Shown here: piece by piece, positions 11,171 to 33,566 of the stretch
Layout: every line of letters starts with the position of its first letter
Position numbering within the stretch: position 1 is the first letter of the stretch
Source of the DNA: Apostichopus japonicus
Taxonomy: Eukaryota > Echinodermata > Holothuroidea > Aspidochirotida > Stichopodidae
Assembly (NCBI RefSeq): GCF_037975245.1
Contig: NC_092567.1
Span: 20,149,376 to 20,213,375 of the forward strand
Direction: 5' to 3'
Length of the DNA: 64,000 nucleotides
Program-made: the position numbers and the translations under genes
Notes under the pieces: generated by a model
Seen by the model: the letters and a program-made list of their open reading frames with translations, nothing else
Database searches by the model: none
What the model was told of the DNA's origin: nothing

Positions 11171-14100
11171 ATGAAGCTTAAATCAGAAAACAACCATGAA
11201 TTCAACGTAGACCAAATGGACGAGAAAGACGAACTGATGTACTTCAAAGTGGACAATTTGCGGATTAATGGTAATTCATAGTCTGAGCGTTTGTTCGGTT
11301 CTTTGAGGTTACGATCGTGAACAACATTTGTTTATATAACTATTACGTTAGCCTACGCCTAATGTTAGATTTTACTTGAAAGTCCTGTGTTACTGTTACT
11401 AGTGTTAGTCTAGTTAGAACCTACAGCAGGCCTAAGCAATAACTTAGTCAGACGTAGACAAGTTGTTAACTTCTAGCTGTGGCAGAGTGTTTCGCTACAG
11501 TAAGTGACTGGCAGAGTGTTTTGCTATGTCAGTAAGGGACTATTATCTTACATAATTAACATTATTTTATATGTATATTCATGGTGGTGGAACTGGGTGA
11601 AATCTGAAGTGTACAGCATCGATTTGATCTTCAAAGCACATGACAGTTCCTTGATTCAGTTACAAAGTTGAAAACTGTACGAGAAGAGTTAGGGATTTGA
11701 TCAGTAAGAAGCATAACAGTTTGCATCCTCTAAAACTATAACTTTATTGAAACTGCATTTTTTGTTTCCTCTTGCTGTATTTTCTTCAAAAAGGTAGGAA
11801 ACATTGTGGGTACCCCATTTTTTGTCTTAGTCAATACTATGTAATTAGTATGTGAGTGACACTTCAACTTCAACTGCACCCATCATTAGAAGGGAATGGC
11901 TGACCAGTTTTCATCCAGCTCATGTTTTCCCTTCCCTTTTTCCTTCCAACTGCAGATAATGTCAACTAAATACTCTCAAGATTGTATTTTGTTTTTCTTA
12001 TCTCCCTTCTTTCTTCTTTTTCCTTCTGAACTCCTTAACCTCCATTGCCACCCTCTCATTTTCATAAGTCCTTTTCATTTCCAGTGGTCAAACCTTTAAT
12101 TACTTGTTACACTTCAATCTCACTGACCATTGTCCTGTCTAATTGCAGCCTATTCACTGTTCAGTCTACACATTAACCTGTCTGTCCCCCGTGTCTTTTC
12201 CATTTTTGTGTTTCAGCCTGCCTCCAAAGAAGATCCTGCTAGGATTAAGCCCTCATCTTCATCTTTAATAACTTGTTTATAGTACTGATTATTGCAGTAG
12301 ATAAGTGGTTTATTAACCGTTTATACTCTGCCCGAAAAAATGGTCAATGTGTCACATAACCAGTGCTTTTTTTAATCCAACCATCTAATATATGCCCATG
12401 TATTATTCAAACTGTAGGATTTACTGGTATTGGGAATTAAAGTTTTGTGAAGCTCAAATGTTAGGAAGCATACAAATGGTTCATTCAAATGCCCAGCCAA
12501 ATGATTGGATTAAAACTAGCATGTTGTGAAGCCTTCATATAAGCAAGAGTGTAGCTCAACCAGTGTTCGACTTATGGCCAAAACATTGCATAGCAACAAA
12601 TTTCGACAATTGCTATACAATATTTTTGTTGCATAGCAGTTCCCCAATATTGAATAGCAGTTTTGAAATTACCACAAAACGGACCAAATGTTGGCGATCA
12701 ATGTATTAACTAGAAAATGTTTGTTTATTATTATTATTTATACTAGTGTTGCTACTATAAAAGTTTTCAATATCGGTATCGGCCGATATTTGCAATATCG
12801 GCAGCATATCGGTATCGGTAAAATTTTGCCTAATTGCCGATAACAGCAAACCGATATTGAACTTTTCTTTTTAACAGCAGAGCTACCTGTACTTATTTAT
12901 ACTTGCAATGATTTGTTAATCTGCCCAAGACGATCCATTTCTTTAGCGTCAGTTAAACTCAGATTCATTTTCGATTAATATCCATGGAAACCTGACTCTC
13001 CGTAACATCTAAAAACACGTCTACGGCGCGCGAATATATCCAATGACCTTCGTGAACCTTGGCCTACACACAGCATTAGTGCAGCATATATACACTGTAC
13101 TAACCATTCATTTCCTCAAAGGCCTCCATGAAAACCTTGAACATGATGCATACAGTAACTGCACAATTCAGCAGTGTTGGAAAACCTTGTTCAATTTCCC
13201 GCGAACACACTGCCGATTTCCCGCCGGTGTTCGCCTGCCTAGCACGCGTAACGTGCGAGCATAAAAGCGTGGTGTCCAGGGGCCCGTCTTAGGGCTATGG
13301 TGGGGTCATGGGGTAGAACCCCTCGTGGGGATCCTGGGGGCGAAAGCCCCCGAAAATTGTTGTCATTTTTTGCGATGTCTGGCGATGAAAAAATTCGCAG
13401 TTGAGGATGCAAAATACCGACAACTTTTTTTATTTAAATTGTCACGAAACTGATGAAAATTTTAAAATGACATGTTAAAGTAGCTATATTATGTTATAAA
13501 ATGAAAAGAGCTTTAATCTATCTTTCAATCTTTAAAAAGTGCAACTTACAATACTACCGATATTATGAAACAAACAACGTTCAGCAAAGCCCCGTTTCTA
13601 GACTGCCTAACAATGAATAGCGTGCACTATGCGTACATTTTTACAACTGCAGTGTTTAACCTTATACCCAACTACTGTACCACGGTACATGTGCTGCGAA
13701 ATTGCCCAGGTACCTTCCCAACAACTGTGAGCTCATCCCCTGTGTAACACCTGTTTGTTAACATATTTTTGGCACGTTGCCAGGGAACCTTTTAGTTACG
13801 TGAGATCCGTAACCGCCGAGGTGGTTAGGCTATTTGCTTTACACTTAACTATGGTAGGATATTATTTTTTCAGGTTTTTTTTTTTTCACTATACGGTCAA
13901 GTGAATAAATTGTACATTGAGTATAAACTCAATAAATTATAACTTCTACATTGTGATCGACAGTTCGTAAGTTAAGGTTTGAGAGTTTGCTCCCAAATCT
14001 GACTAGGAATTTGTATCGCACAAATCGGCACAATGTGCGATGCTGATTTGGAAACGTCTCGCAAGTTTGTCGTTTTGGATCGCATTTTGCGATGCGATAC

Positions 14101-15417
14101 CGGAAAAATCGAACACTGAGCTCAACATCTGATAAATTTCTCAATTACAGAGGAATGTGAAGGTACTGCATTCGACATCCTTGCATCGAGGTGTTGAAAT
14201 GTTGTTTTCAGTCCCAAAGCCATTCCCTTTTCACAGCCAAGAAATACCAAATACGTGGAAGTCTCTGATCATCAGCAAATTCTCCAGTTGTGCTTAGCAT
14301 AATTTTTGTGGAATGGTTGTTTGGTAAAGCTAAAATGCATTTATCTATGTTTCATTCCTCTTATTAATTTCTAGATCTCTTTGATTGGTCTAACGACTAT
14401 GTGAGGTCTGACTCCAGTCCAAAGGTCCAGCCCAGGAGAAAGCGTGAAACTACAGGAAGAAAGTTAAAAACTGGCCGTGCTGTGAAAGTGAACGGTGAAG
14501 AGGTGGCGTTGTTTAGACTTGGGGAGGAAGTTTTTGCAGTGAAAGAAAAATGTCCTCATCAAGGTGAATAATAGATTAAGATAGACCTGCCAAATCTATA
14601 ATTAGTAAAACTGTGTGAACTATTACAGATAGCCGAACATTTCTTTACTTTCTACCATAGTTGGGTGGAGCGGGAGGGAAGGGGTTTAAATGTGTATGCC
14701 ACAATGGCAATCAGTGTCTCATAAGAATCTCCAGAAGAACACCCTGCAATAATGTAATGAGATACAGTAGAACCTCCATCAAAGTGCTTTGGAAAATGTT
14801 TGGCAGAATAGATCACAGTAGTGATCACCCTCAACCTCCTTCCTCAATGTTTCAGTTTTGCAACCCATGGATGAATGTTTTTGTTTTGTTATAAGATGAG
14901 GTTAGAACCTTATTCCACTTGCCTGCTGATTGTTTCTTTTGTCCTGTTGTACTGACTCCAGTGAGATCTATTGTTTTTAATCTATTTACTAGAGAAATAC
15001 TTAAACTCAGTGCTTTTCAAACTTAAAATCGTACAACAACTTCACATTCCTGTTTTGTAAAGATGTTAAATTTCCACAGTTTCAGTCTTTCAAGAACATT
15101 TGTAAACACATAAAAAACATTTAAAAGTTGTTTGTTCATACTGTCAAGGTTCTTTCTGGGTTTTTTCTCTCTCTCTTTCAATTGTAGGTGGTCCTCTCCA
15201 TCTAGGTGACATCGAAGTCCTGCCAGATAGGTCCCTGTGCGTGCGTTGTCCTTGGCACCATTGGTGCGTAGACCTAGCTAGCGGTCGTGTCCGTAGACCA
15301 AGCGGTAGGACGCAGACCACGAACGTCTACATGACGAAAGTCACAACCGATGGCAACATTTTTGTCGGTTTCAAACATTTCTCCGATCAGTATTTCCAAT
15401 CTCAGTGTGAATTTTAA
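11171..15417 (+). CDS. RFESD: Rieske domain-containing protein (RFESD-like), complete
   Basis: Small soluble Rieske [2Fe-2S] protein; the vertebrate family has no settled reaction. Three coding exons: 11171-11270, 14375-14563, 15188-15417 (519 nt, 172 residues), all GT-AG and in frame. Cluster ligands are visible as C93-P-H95 followed by Gly-Gly (first loop) and C117-P-W-H120 (second loop), the standard CxH...CxxH arrangement with 21 residues between the two motifs. LHLGDIE and LASGR flank the loops as in the family. The N-terminal exon is acidic and lacks a signal peptide or membrane helix, so a cytosolic protein is expected. Length is close to the vertebrate orthologue. The ATG at 11171 is the only Met near the exon start that gives a full-length product. 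Intron 1 (3.1 kb) carries a hAT-type insertion. Confidence 0.93.
12561..14118. mobile_element. hAT-type non-autonomous DNA transposon with 8-bp target duplication
   Basis: The element begins cagtgttcga and ends tcgaacactg, i.e. matching terminal inverted repeats with the CAGTG ends typical of hAT elements. It is flanked on both sides by the same 8 bases, agctcaac (12553-12560 and 14119-14126), the target-duplication length of hAT transposons. The 1558-bp interior has no transposase-like ORF. It includes a palindromic atatcggtatcgg cluster near 12765-12860, so it is a deletion derivative or MITE. It sits in RFESD intron 1. Confidence 0.88.
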
Positions 15418-18400
15418 TATACGGTTTACATATTTAACCTTTTTTATTATTGGAATATGATATTTCTGCAACAGCTGTTTACATTTATATCACCTGATAG
15501 CCTTGTTTTAGCCATTAAATACAGCTAAATGGAAGCAATGTGGGTTGTTACAGTACTTTGGTTGATATTGTATCAATCTAACAACACTTGTTGGGAGCCT
15601 TATTTGCATATGACCGGTGTAATGTTCTTTACTGTTGAGAAGCATTACCAGCAAAAACCATCTACTCTGGTCAATGGCAACTGAATATAGTTTTGACTGG
15701 ATGTCATGATAGTTATTCCGATAAATTTGTGGGAAAGTGATATAACGTATGAAAAAAGGTACAGGTGTATGCATTAATAATTGTGGTAAATTATTTGTAC
15801 ATAAGAATCTTTAAGTTAGAAAGTGCAATAATGAGTGTTTTTAATATATAAGTATATCAATTCAAATTGGACTGGGGAGAAAGGAAATGTTAAGTATGTA
15901 AAATGTAAACATTTTTAATAGCATTTTTCAATGCGTTGACCAGATTATTTATTTCCTTCTATATGCAGTAAGGAGTAGAGTTCATTTCATTGTTCTGTGT
16001 CAGTGAGTACCCAGTCATCAAACTGGTTTCATCATGATTCGGGAGGTATATTTTTAGATTTATAAGCAATGGGAAACCAACTTAATAATGGCAGTACAGA
16101 GTGCAACAGATGACTTGGCACCATCTCACACAAAATGCTGAAGATGTCATCCCAGAAATTGGAAATGACAAGTGGTAAATGGGTTACAGTCATTTGCCCA
16201 TCTGAAAAGAATTTGAAAATGAAAGGGATGGATTCTGATCTCATCAAAATCACTGCTCGCAGCAAAAGCAAAACACGTACAAAAAGCATAGGTGACTGTG
16301 GAAAGTATCCATCGTTCTGCAGGCTTGGAACACCAAGCGTAGAACCGGAAACCAATACATAGGCCACTTGTTATGAAGTGTACAGACACAAAACTAAGCA
16401 ATGTTCCAATGGATTAAATTAGTGCTGTCTTTTTGCATAGCAGGTGTGTGGGTTATGAATGCTTTTTGTCAGGAAAAGTGTTGAAAAAAAATTAAAGGAT
16501 TCCTGTGCAAACTATGCTGTATGTCTTAGCCAGTTAAACCAGCATCTTGGTGTAGATGCTATGAGACTAATTCCTACTTTAACTACTCTGCCATGAAACT
16601 GCAGTCACTTCGTCCTTGACGAGGTTACTTGGGCAACCAATTTAAGAAGGCTGAAATGAAATGAATAAGGGCTCTTCTGTTTTAAACTCTTAAGTATGTA
16701 AGACTTAGCCACTGTTCATTCGGTGGGGACTTATGTACAGTTTCTAAAATTTAAATTATTTATGTTATTTATTTTATTCAAGTTTACTTTTATCTTATAC
16801 ACTGAGAAAGACATTTTCTAATTTCCGTCCGTTTGGTTGAGAAGTTGAAGGATCATCTTCTTCTTTTTTTCTACAGTGTAAATAAAGGCCGGGAAACCAA
16901 AGAACACTGTAACAACTTGCCAAAATTTACCAACACTTGTAACATATTTAGGGTTTTTAGATTTTACTAGTAATTTATACAGAACAGGCTGTTTTTTATA
17001 TTGTTTATATTTTGTAAGATAGTTTTCAACAGATTATGTAACATGTTTGATTTTCAAAGTTTTTCACATTCTACAGTTTTGAACATTTTATTCAGTGAGG
17101 TTAAAGGTATGAACACTTAGCAACAAAAGAAAAGATAATCCTTTGACAGTCTGTTGATTTTCTTAAATTTTGTAGTCATTTAATCATATTTTGGATCACA
17201 TACCCATTTTGTTAAATCGCATTGGTTTTTGTTCTTAACCACAGATGTTCTGTTTCATGCACATGTTTTCATTTTTAGAACAAAATTACAAAGAACTGTT
17301 AACCAAAGAAATTTGAAAAGCAGTATTTTTTATAGATCATAGTGTAAATTGTTGACTTTAAATACAAAATTTTTTATTGTGATTATCAAAAACTTACTTT
17401 CCTGTCATTTTTTACATTTTGTGCGTGTATGTTCAGACTTTATTATCCTAGAAATGTGAGTCCAAAGGGGTCTGTCACTACTACTTCTTCACAGTTCAGA
17501 GAAAGTTGGAAACATTAATTTAATTATTTTCATTTTTTGTTGTGTTTAATTTAATGTATTAAAAAACAAAATTTGATTTATATAAATCTTCAAATCACTG
17601 GCTAGCCAGGCGAACATGAAATGCAAAATTCACTGGTATATACCCCCACGCAGTCCTCTAGGCATATAGAATTTCTTAGCAGATTCTGTTGTTGCAAACA
17701 ATTTTTCAGAACTGCACACATGAAAAAGCAGAGCCCATGAATTTATCACATACTATTAACCAAGATTTCATTACAGGGGCGTAGCGAGCGGGGGGGTGTG
17801 GGGGGTGTCACACCCCCAATAATTTGGTCGCTGTCGGCAAATTTTGGGTCTGTCGGCAAAAGGAGAAAAGGTGAAGAGAGCGGAAGGGGAAGAAAGAAGG
17901 AAAGCTGAATAGAGAAAAGGAGAACGGGAGCTTTTTCCGTGCCAGTGTGAACGCCGTGAAAATTTAAACTAGGAAATATGAGATAAACAGAAAGTAAACA
18001 GTTTCCGTTCCTATAGTGGCACTATGACATCACAGATTTACAAAATGACTGCTCCACGACACGACCTTTATCCTAGGATATCTCGCAAACTGATTAAACC
18101 TTTCCCTAGCTGATTGAGGGAACTGTTCTTCGCGAATATCTCGGTCATATACGCTTAAGATAATGGTTGGGTATAAAGCAAGCTCAGATGATAAGTTATA
18201 GGCCTACTCAAACCTAGAAACTTCTTTTTTTTAATATGAAGACTCTGTCTGGACTTTTTTTTAAATTGTGTCTCTTCTGATGTCACGAAGTCTGGAAATC
18301 TAAATTACTTAATTATCTGTGTGAAGCAATACCGGTATATAACTTGAATTGACTGAGGCATATTCTGTTATGGGTAGGTGCCTATCATCTAAACAATAAG

Positions 18401-19650
18401 CTGTCCAACTTGACAAGGACGCGACAATCATCGCAGTAAAACGTGTTGGTTGATATGGTTAATTTTATTTCAATGTTGACTCTGTGTCAGGAATCAAGGA
18501 CATATTTCAGAATATGTGTGACTGTAATATGAAACACGGGTGAAGGATTGCCTGTCATAACTTTCCTTCCTCATCAAAATTTAAAAATCATATAAATAGT
18601 CATGCTAAGAAACGTTCGACCGAAATTATGGCTAGTTTCATATTGGTACTAGATATCACGGCTTATCATTTACGTAGCACCACTGTCAAATTTTGCATGA
18701 ACTGACATTTTAATTCGTCACTGCCCGATAGAGTACAGAGTGACTGAACTTTTCAACTGACCATATCCTACCCATCATATATATAGCTAATGCTTTGGTA
18801 GGCCCGTTGATACCCACATCTTCCGTTCGGACTACTTTTCCCCCATCCCCCAAGGGGGTCACCGTCTGTGTACAAGAAGTTCGCAAGTTACTGAATACGA
18901 CTTTTGTACACCTACTTAAATTGTCGGTACCTCTCCTTAAATTGCTGGTACCCCTCCAACCCAGAGTGCCTAGCTACGAGCTTGTGCTTTGGCCTACCAT
19001 GGTACTTGCAAATGTTCATGTCACAACCAGAATTAACACAACAATCACTATCGTCATGGGGTGGGGGGGGGGGGGTGGTGGAGATCTGCTACGCCATGGT
19101 TTGCCCTCTTGTCTATCGCTTTTCATTCGACTGTTTTTGATGTGATGCTTCGGTAACGTTTAGTATTTATGCAGCAACGAGAATTACCCTTTTGGCACTC
19201 CATAGGTATCTGCCAGCAAAATTAGTCCTTATCGTGCAAGAAACTGTTCGAATGGAGTTTTTCATGTGGTTTAACTTGAAATATTTTGTCTGTTTATAAG
19301 TAAGTATGTAATGGATGTATTGTTTCCAAAGAACTAGTCCACCAACATATTATAGCACCAACAGAAATAAAGCACACACATGTATTGCGAGTATTGGAAA
19401 CACGTTATTTCTTATGATAATGGTTTATCGCATGTACCTATTCTGCGATAATTTCAGCTATACAAGTTACTGTACAGTAATCTTAATTCTTATTAACACA
19501 GTAACAATTAACAGTATATCCTTTTGTGGATCACCTCTGCATTCTCCTGATAACATTTAAATTCGATTCATCACTCACTTAAGCCAGAAAGGTACTTAAC
19601 TAATGAAAAGACAGACAGGCAAAATGTTAATTCGAAAACTCACAAAATGG
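15418..19650. other. RFESD 3' UTR and intergenic region
   Basis: No coding sequence recognised. A possible poly(A) signal (gtaaataaagg) lies near 16876. From about 17775 there is a G-rich repeat fragment (ggggcgtagcgagcggg) of the kind dispersed through this window, followed by purine-rich sequence to about 17930. Otherwise AT-rich unique sequence. Confidence 0.4.
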
Positions 19651-27977
<8,327 letters not shown>

Positions 27978-30429
27978 CCACTAGTCGGCAAGGCGTAACA
28001 GACTCCCAGGACCCCTGTCACAGCTGGGGAGGCAGGGGAGGGGTTGGTGGTGGCCCCCCAATAAGTCACACAGTCACCAGTGGTTATAACAGAGTGTTCA
28101 CTTCAGAAGGAATGTTATCGACTGATTATGAACAGCAAGGGTTGGATGCTACCAGCAGTCAACGGAAGGCAAGACCATGTGTGCAAACTTGGAAGGCACT
28201 CATTTCTTGACTTCAGCAAGTAGGTTTACAGCGATTCTACACTTACCTGTCTCTCTACAACTGTTATGCACTCTCATTTTACCGTGTCTAGCGTGACCTG
28301 GTGACGTTTCACTAGCACTCTCCTCCAACATCTGGTCCATTTTGAAGTACCACACTCCCTTCACCACCACAAGTCTCTGGTGCCTGTTTTCTTGGACAAA
28401 TTTCCAAATTCTTGGATGAATTTATTTGTAGAGGGTTACAGAGGACTTAAAGAGTAGACTTCACATCAGCCGATAGGTCAGTTGTGACCATTTTGAACTC
28501 GTTTTAACTGTATGTCAATTTCATTGATCAATTTTGTCCAGAAAAAATAGTAGAATGTCTCTGAATTTAAACTTCCAGGCCAGGGCCCACACTGCTTTAC
28601 AGGTGGAAGTGTTTAGCCGATAATCGCAATCAAAAATAATCTCAAACAGGGCTGATGAGATTTAATGTTGGAAAGGCTGCATTGCTTTTACCCTTTCAAA
28701 GTTATCACTGAGAGAGGTGCTATAGTTGTTGCCAGTAGCAGATTCAGGATTTCTGTGGAGAGGGGGGGCCTGGAGACAAATATCATTCTGTAGATTTCAA
28801 AATTATAACGGAAAGCTTACTCACTTTTTTCCCCACTATGTACCTTGTTTTGAGCAAAACTATGTTTAAAGATAAGTCTTAGTGACAAAATATTTCAGGT
28901 CAGCTATTTTAGTCGATTGTGGTAAATTGTTGATTCTATAACATTAAGAGTACAGTCGTTGCACCAACAAGATTATATTTTAAATATAAAAGGATGACTC
29001 TTGATATTTTATAATCCTAGTACCTAACAATGTTTCTATTGCTATTCCAATATGGAAGATATCCAGCTGTAAACTTAAAATATATGGAATGCTCCTTTAA
29101 GGCTAAATAGATGCAATGTCAGCTCCTCAGTACAGATATCAATGTGTATGTCAATTCATTGTTTTATTAATTCTTGTAAGCGAACCAAAATACATTCTTT
29201 TAACTTCAGATGAACCACAGAGCACCCTTGGATGACATTTGAGACAATTTGTCTTTGATAAAATTATAATGCATTCTAAACATTTTCATTGAGGCCATAA
29301 AAGACTTCCATTTTCCTGTTCACATTCGTGTTTCATCTGAGTAACTGAAATTATGTGCCGTGTGATAGACTTAGTAGACAAGCCACTTTAACTGATGAGC
29401 CTCAGATGGTTAAAGGGTCATGTTGTAAAAAAAAATAATAATAATATTAGTGGTTTAGAAATATAACCTAGACTGGTAGCAATGTCTTATTTTAGTGATC
29501 TTCAACATGTCAAAGGTCATTTCATATGATTGATACTAATGCAATCAAGTGTCTGGGGTAACAGAAGGTTTGCAATTTGAATGGTATCGGTAAATACTTG
29601 AAATTAAAACCATAATTTATGTGAAGTTCAATGAGGGTGTCTTAGTTTAGTCAATTTCAGTCATATTTTGATTACTGCTCTCTTTTCATTTTAAACAACT
29701 AAAGGCAGAAAAGACTGCTTGAAAGGAGAAACAAGAACGAATAAAGAAGTACAATAAACATAAATGTTGTCTTTTGTGTTGAATCAACTGATTAAGCTCT
29801 TTAGATTTCCCACCACCATCATGAGCAGGGGGTAGGAAGCTTCCAAAAAATTGGGAGCACAACATCAGAGGGGCACTTTCTCATTCCACAACCACCACTT
29901 GTTATGCTATAAACCGATACACACCAGCTATATCACTTAAATATATATATGATGTTTTAGTATGCTATCAATACTATTTATTGAGATTATTTAATGTTAA
30001 CAGTGCTACAAAAAGGTATGGGATGCCAGTTTCAAAATAGCATGTACAGTCTAAAAATAAATAAATAAATAAATAAAATATTAAAATTAACAAAGGCTTA
30101 AGATATCCAAAAGACAGTGCTTCATCAAAGGGTCACTTTTTATTTGCTAGTAGGGCACATTTGCTATTTTGGTAAACAGTGGCTGCTCCTAACCCCTTGA
30201 TCATGGGCATCAAGGGCCCTCTATAATATCTTCATAACTTCCCTGAAAATGAGAAAACGTTATGCTGTTCCCTATCTATCCCGTTGGCCCCTTATGGACC
30301 ATGGGCCTCAGAGCTATAATCCATAATAAACCACTCATAAGGCCCGATCACTTTCCACTGGAGCCAATACTACTAGCAAAGAAGCGTTATAAAGGTGTAC
30401 ACCCCTGACCTACATTTTATTTAATTTTT
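27978..30429. other. KRR1 3' UTR and downstream region
   Basis: No coding sequence recognised. Candidate polyadenylation words (aataaag and aataaac) lie at about 29740-29760, which would give a long 3' UTR. Short A/T microsatellites occur at about 29428-29445 and 30055-30080. Confidence 0.4.
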
Positions 30430-31500
30430 CGCTCAGCTGAAAGCTTTCAGTTGAGCTATAGTGATTCTGTTGAAATTAAATCACTTTTTAGCCACCGTGT
30501 TTGCATGACTGTCATTTTGCATTCGATTTGGCTGAAATTTCGCCAGTGGTATGTGTGAGTTACGTGTTCATACATGCAATCATATTTTAGAAAATTTGAG
30601 GTCACGAGAGGTCATTTCTGAAAACTTAAAAAATGCTACACCTAGAGCGATTGTCCAATACTGCTGAAATGTGGATATAATGTTTGAATGGTGGTGAACC
30701 AAAGATGTTCAGGAAAAATATTTTCGTCATGTGAGGGCCCAAAATAGGGCCTTCTGTAGAGTTTTCAGTTAAAATGAAATGTGGGCCTCAAATCAAATGC
30801 AATGATCATGAAATTTGTTTTTCAACGTTTTAGTATTCATGAAAAGTATGCGCTTTTTGTGAGTAGCAAAATGTCTTCCATTCTTAATTTTGCCGTCATT
30901 TTGGGAATTAATTCCACCCTTGGGAGACTTGATCAAGTCAAATATTTACTTGTTATTCAGGCTCCCTAGTTATTTTGATGTCATTCTCTGTAAAAGGACT
31001 ACTTGGCAGATTTGTCATTTGAACTTTTCCACAGTTTGTTTGTGGAATATAACATGGGAGAATGACTTATATCGTTGCAGCCGACTCCGATTTCTCTGTT
31101 GTACGTGGATCGTAAACAAATTGCAGGTCGTTCTATTATTGCATCTGTGCAATTTTCGTGAGCAAGTTTGGGTCAGCACAATTCAAACGTGATATCCACA
31201 ACATGTTACCACATTTAGTAGAGGAACACTTTCTTTACATTTTCGTTCTTTTATTGCATGAATGAAAAATACGAAGGCCCCCCCCCCGGCCCCCCGCCTC
31301 CTACGCCTATGCCCATATCTCTAAAAGTGTATCATTGGCAACCCTTGTACTTGTAATGTAGGTTGCCCTTATTAGATAGGGGCCTTATTGTTTTAAAAAA
31401 ATGGATAAACTGCTCTGAAATATTGCCAATCAAAACAAATTCTCAAATAGAAGCTTAGCTGAGCTTCTGCAGCCTTGCTGCACCTGTGTGTGTGTGGGAT
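30430..31500. repeat. Putative dispersed repeat with palindromic edge
   Basis: The region starts with a palindromic word (gctgaaagctttcagttgagc) and ends with gcttagctgagcttctgcag. A close copy of the opening palindrome is found at 32628-32652. A C-run followed by gcctcctacgcctatg lies at 31278-31311. The edges suggest one or more nested dispersed elements. I cannot name the family or fix its ends. Confidence 0.4.
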
Positions 31501-31555
31501 TTTTTTATACCGATTTGGGCGATATGACCAAATTCGATCCATTCTTTAAAACTGT

Positions 31556-32887
31556 TTAAATACACGGATACCGCAAACCAATTCTAGCAATAACTTCGCG
31601 ACTCTCCGTCGCTAAAAGGCGTACGGGCTCGTCGTCACTTAGGCACATCAACTTTCGAAAACCGGGAGTGACGTTGATTACTTCAATAGTTGCGTCACAA
31701 GCATGTTGGTCGGATGTTCTCCATGGTAACTGGCAAATATTAGGAGCAGATCTTGAAACTTCGCATTTAATAGCTCTCACGGTAGAGCAGAAGTGGTTGT
31801 CGTAATGATCATGGTCATCGCATACCTCGAAGTTGGGTTCAGGCAAACCGAATTGCAAATCCACTTCTAAAAATTCTTCCGCCTCATGACGGACGAGAGA
31901 AGTTACCGGCTTGCATGGGTTATTGTTGCGTTGAAACTTGACTAACATCTCATCAGTGCCGTTACGCAGAAATAAAATAGTGTCGTTCAACGTGAGTTCG
32001 TCTACTGGAAGATACGGAATGATTAAATTTGGTTTATCTATTTGCTTATTATGTCGATCGTAAAGAATACCGAGAGCTAAGGAATACTGAGGAAGGCCGC
32101 CACGTGGCTTGTCCGTAAGAAGTGGTATAGCAAAGGTCACACCGCTTTCTTCGTTAGAGAGGCAAGGATCTGTCTCATCCAAGAAATCTGTGAAAACGGA
32201 TTCACCAGCACTGAAATAGATCACGTGCTCGTTTGCCTTCAAAATATTGGGAAATGCCGGTTTCTCGGGGAGAAATAATCGAGGTCCTTTCAACATGAAG
32301 AGAAGAAACGAAAGAAAAAGTTACATGTCGACAATTATCAGAAAAATGGTGGTTGCAGGTTAGCTATCGGAGATTGTTAAAATAAAGATAGCTTAATTAC
32401 TCGTAAACACATGCCAATATTTTTTTTTAAACATGGTGAGTGGCCTATATAAACTATCATGATCGCGTGTATGAAAACTTTAACTCACACAAACCACTGA
32501 CGAAATTTCAGCCAAATCGAATACAAAATAACGAACTGACGGCATGCATTCAAACACGGTGGCCAAAAAAAGTGACAGATTTTCTACAGCCTATTCGCAG
32601 GATCTCTATATACCGTAGCCTACCTTAGTTGAAAGCTTTCAGCTCAGCTATAACATTAGTATATACTTACGATGACACGAGCCGGATACGTTTGCGTAAT
32701 AAAACTCATCCAATATTTGTTGTACGGTTTCGCGATTCACGATAACGTACATAGAAATCCCAGTCCATGACTGGTTGACAAGCTTCTCTATGACAATTCC
32801 TCTCACCCAAGGACTCAACAAAATAAATACCACGAGCAAAAACTTAGTTCCTTTAATTATTAGAATTAACGTTATAATGATTAGCAT
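31556..32887 (-). CDS. Secreted or membrane-anchored protein of unknown family
   Basis: I do not recognise this gene. Two exons, 32887-32671 and 32286-31556, join at a GT-AG intron (donor gtaagt; acceptor ...gttgaaag after a strong pyrimidine tract) to give 315 residues ending in TAA. An in-frame stop lies 12 bases before the Met, so the start is internal to this exon. Residues 1-30 are strongly hydrophobic (LIIITLILII, then FLLVVFILL), consistent with a signal peptide or N-terminal anchor. The rest has ten Cys, an even number as in disulfide-bonded ectodomains, and four N-glycosylation sequons (NQS, NVS, NDT, NGT). No further membrane helix, no catalytic motif and no low-complexity stretch. 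It is transcribed away from MTPN. Being open over 731 bases with good splice sites makes a real gene likely. Confidence 0.7.
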
Positions 32888-33496
32888 ATAGGCGTTCTAT
32901 TGAGAACTCGTAAGAGACCATTTATTTTATGTTTACCGCGGCAGACGACACAGTCAGCATATACTGTGTATAGGTACCCGTAGCAATTTTCGTCATATAT
33001 ATCTAGAACAAGACACGGGTAATTACCTCTCTCAAATTATCGCCATTTATTATTTCTCTTGGAGACTGCACGGAAAGCGATACGGCATATTAAGGTTTAT
33101 GCAGGCAAGTTAAACTTAATCATTCGTTGTTTTGGAAATCCGGCTGAATGTAATTGACTAATGCTGAATTTCGTTCTAGTTAACTATTAGTTGAACAACA
33201 GATAATCATGACATCCAAGAGAAATAACGTCAAATCGGTCGGGATTTGACGGTGTCGTATACCCGAGCTCCACGGGGAGGGGAACTGCGGGGGTTGGGGG
33301 TTATATCTTAAAGCTTAGGCTATAGGGGAAAAACCCGGATAGCGGAGTTAAGAACCTGCTGACCAAATTAATATATGGAAATAATTACGGAGCAAACTTG
33401 AGATGGTCTAAATAAACGAACCGTAAATTTTTACTATATTAAATATACGTATAGTGTCATCTTCAGTCAGTCACCTCTCGTGGTATCCAGCAGGCA

Positions 33497-33499
33497 CAA

Positions 33500-33566
<67 letters not shown>

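Noticed and set aside
29705-29730. Alternative last KRR1 exon (short AEKTA-stop)
   Set aside because: The exon at 27912-27977 has a better acceptor, a Lys-rich end fitting the family, and lies closer. The 29.7-kb piece is more likely 3' UTR.
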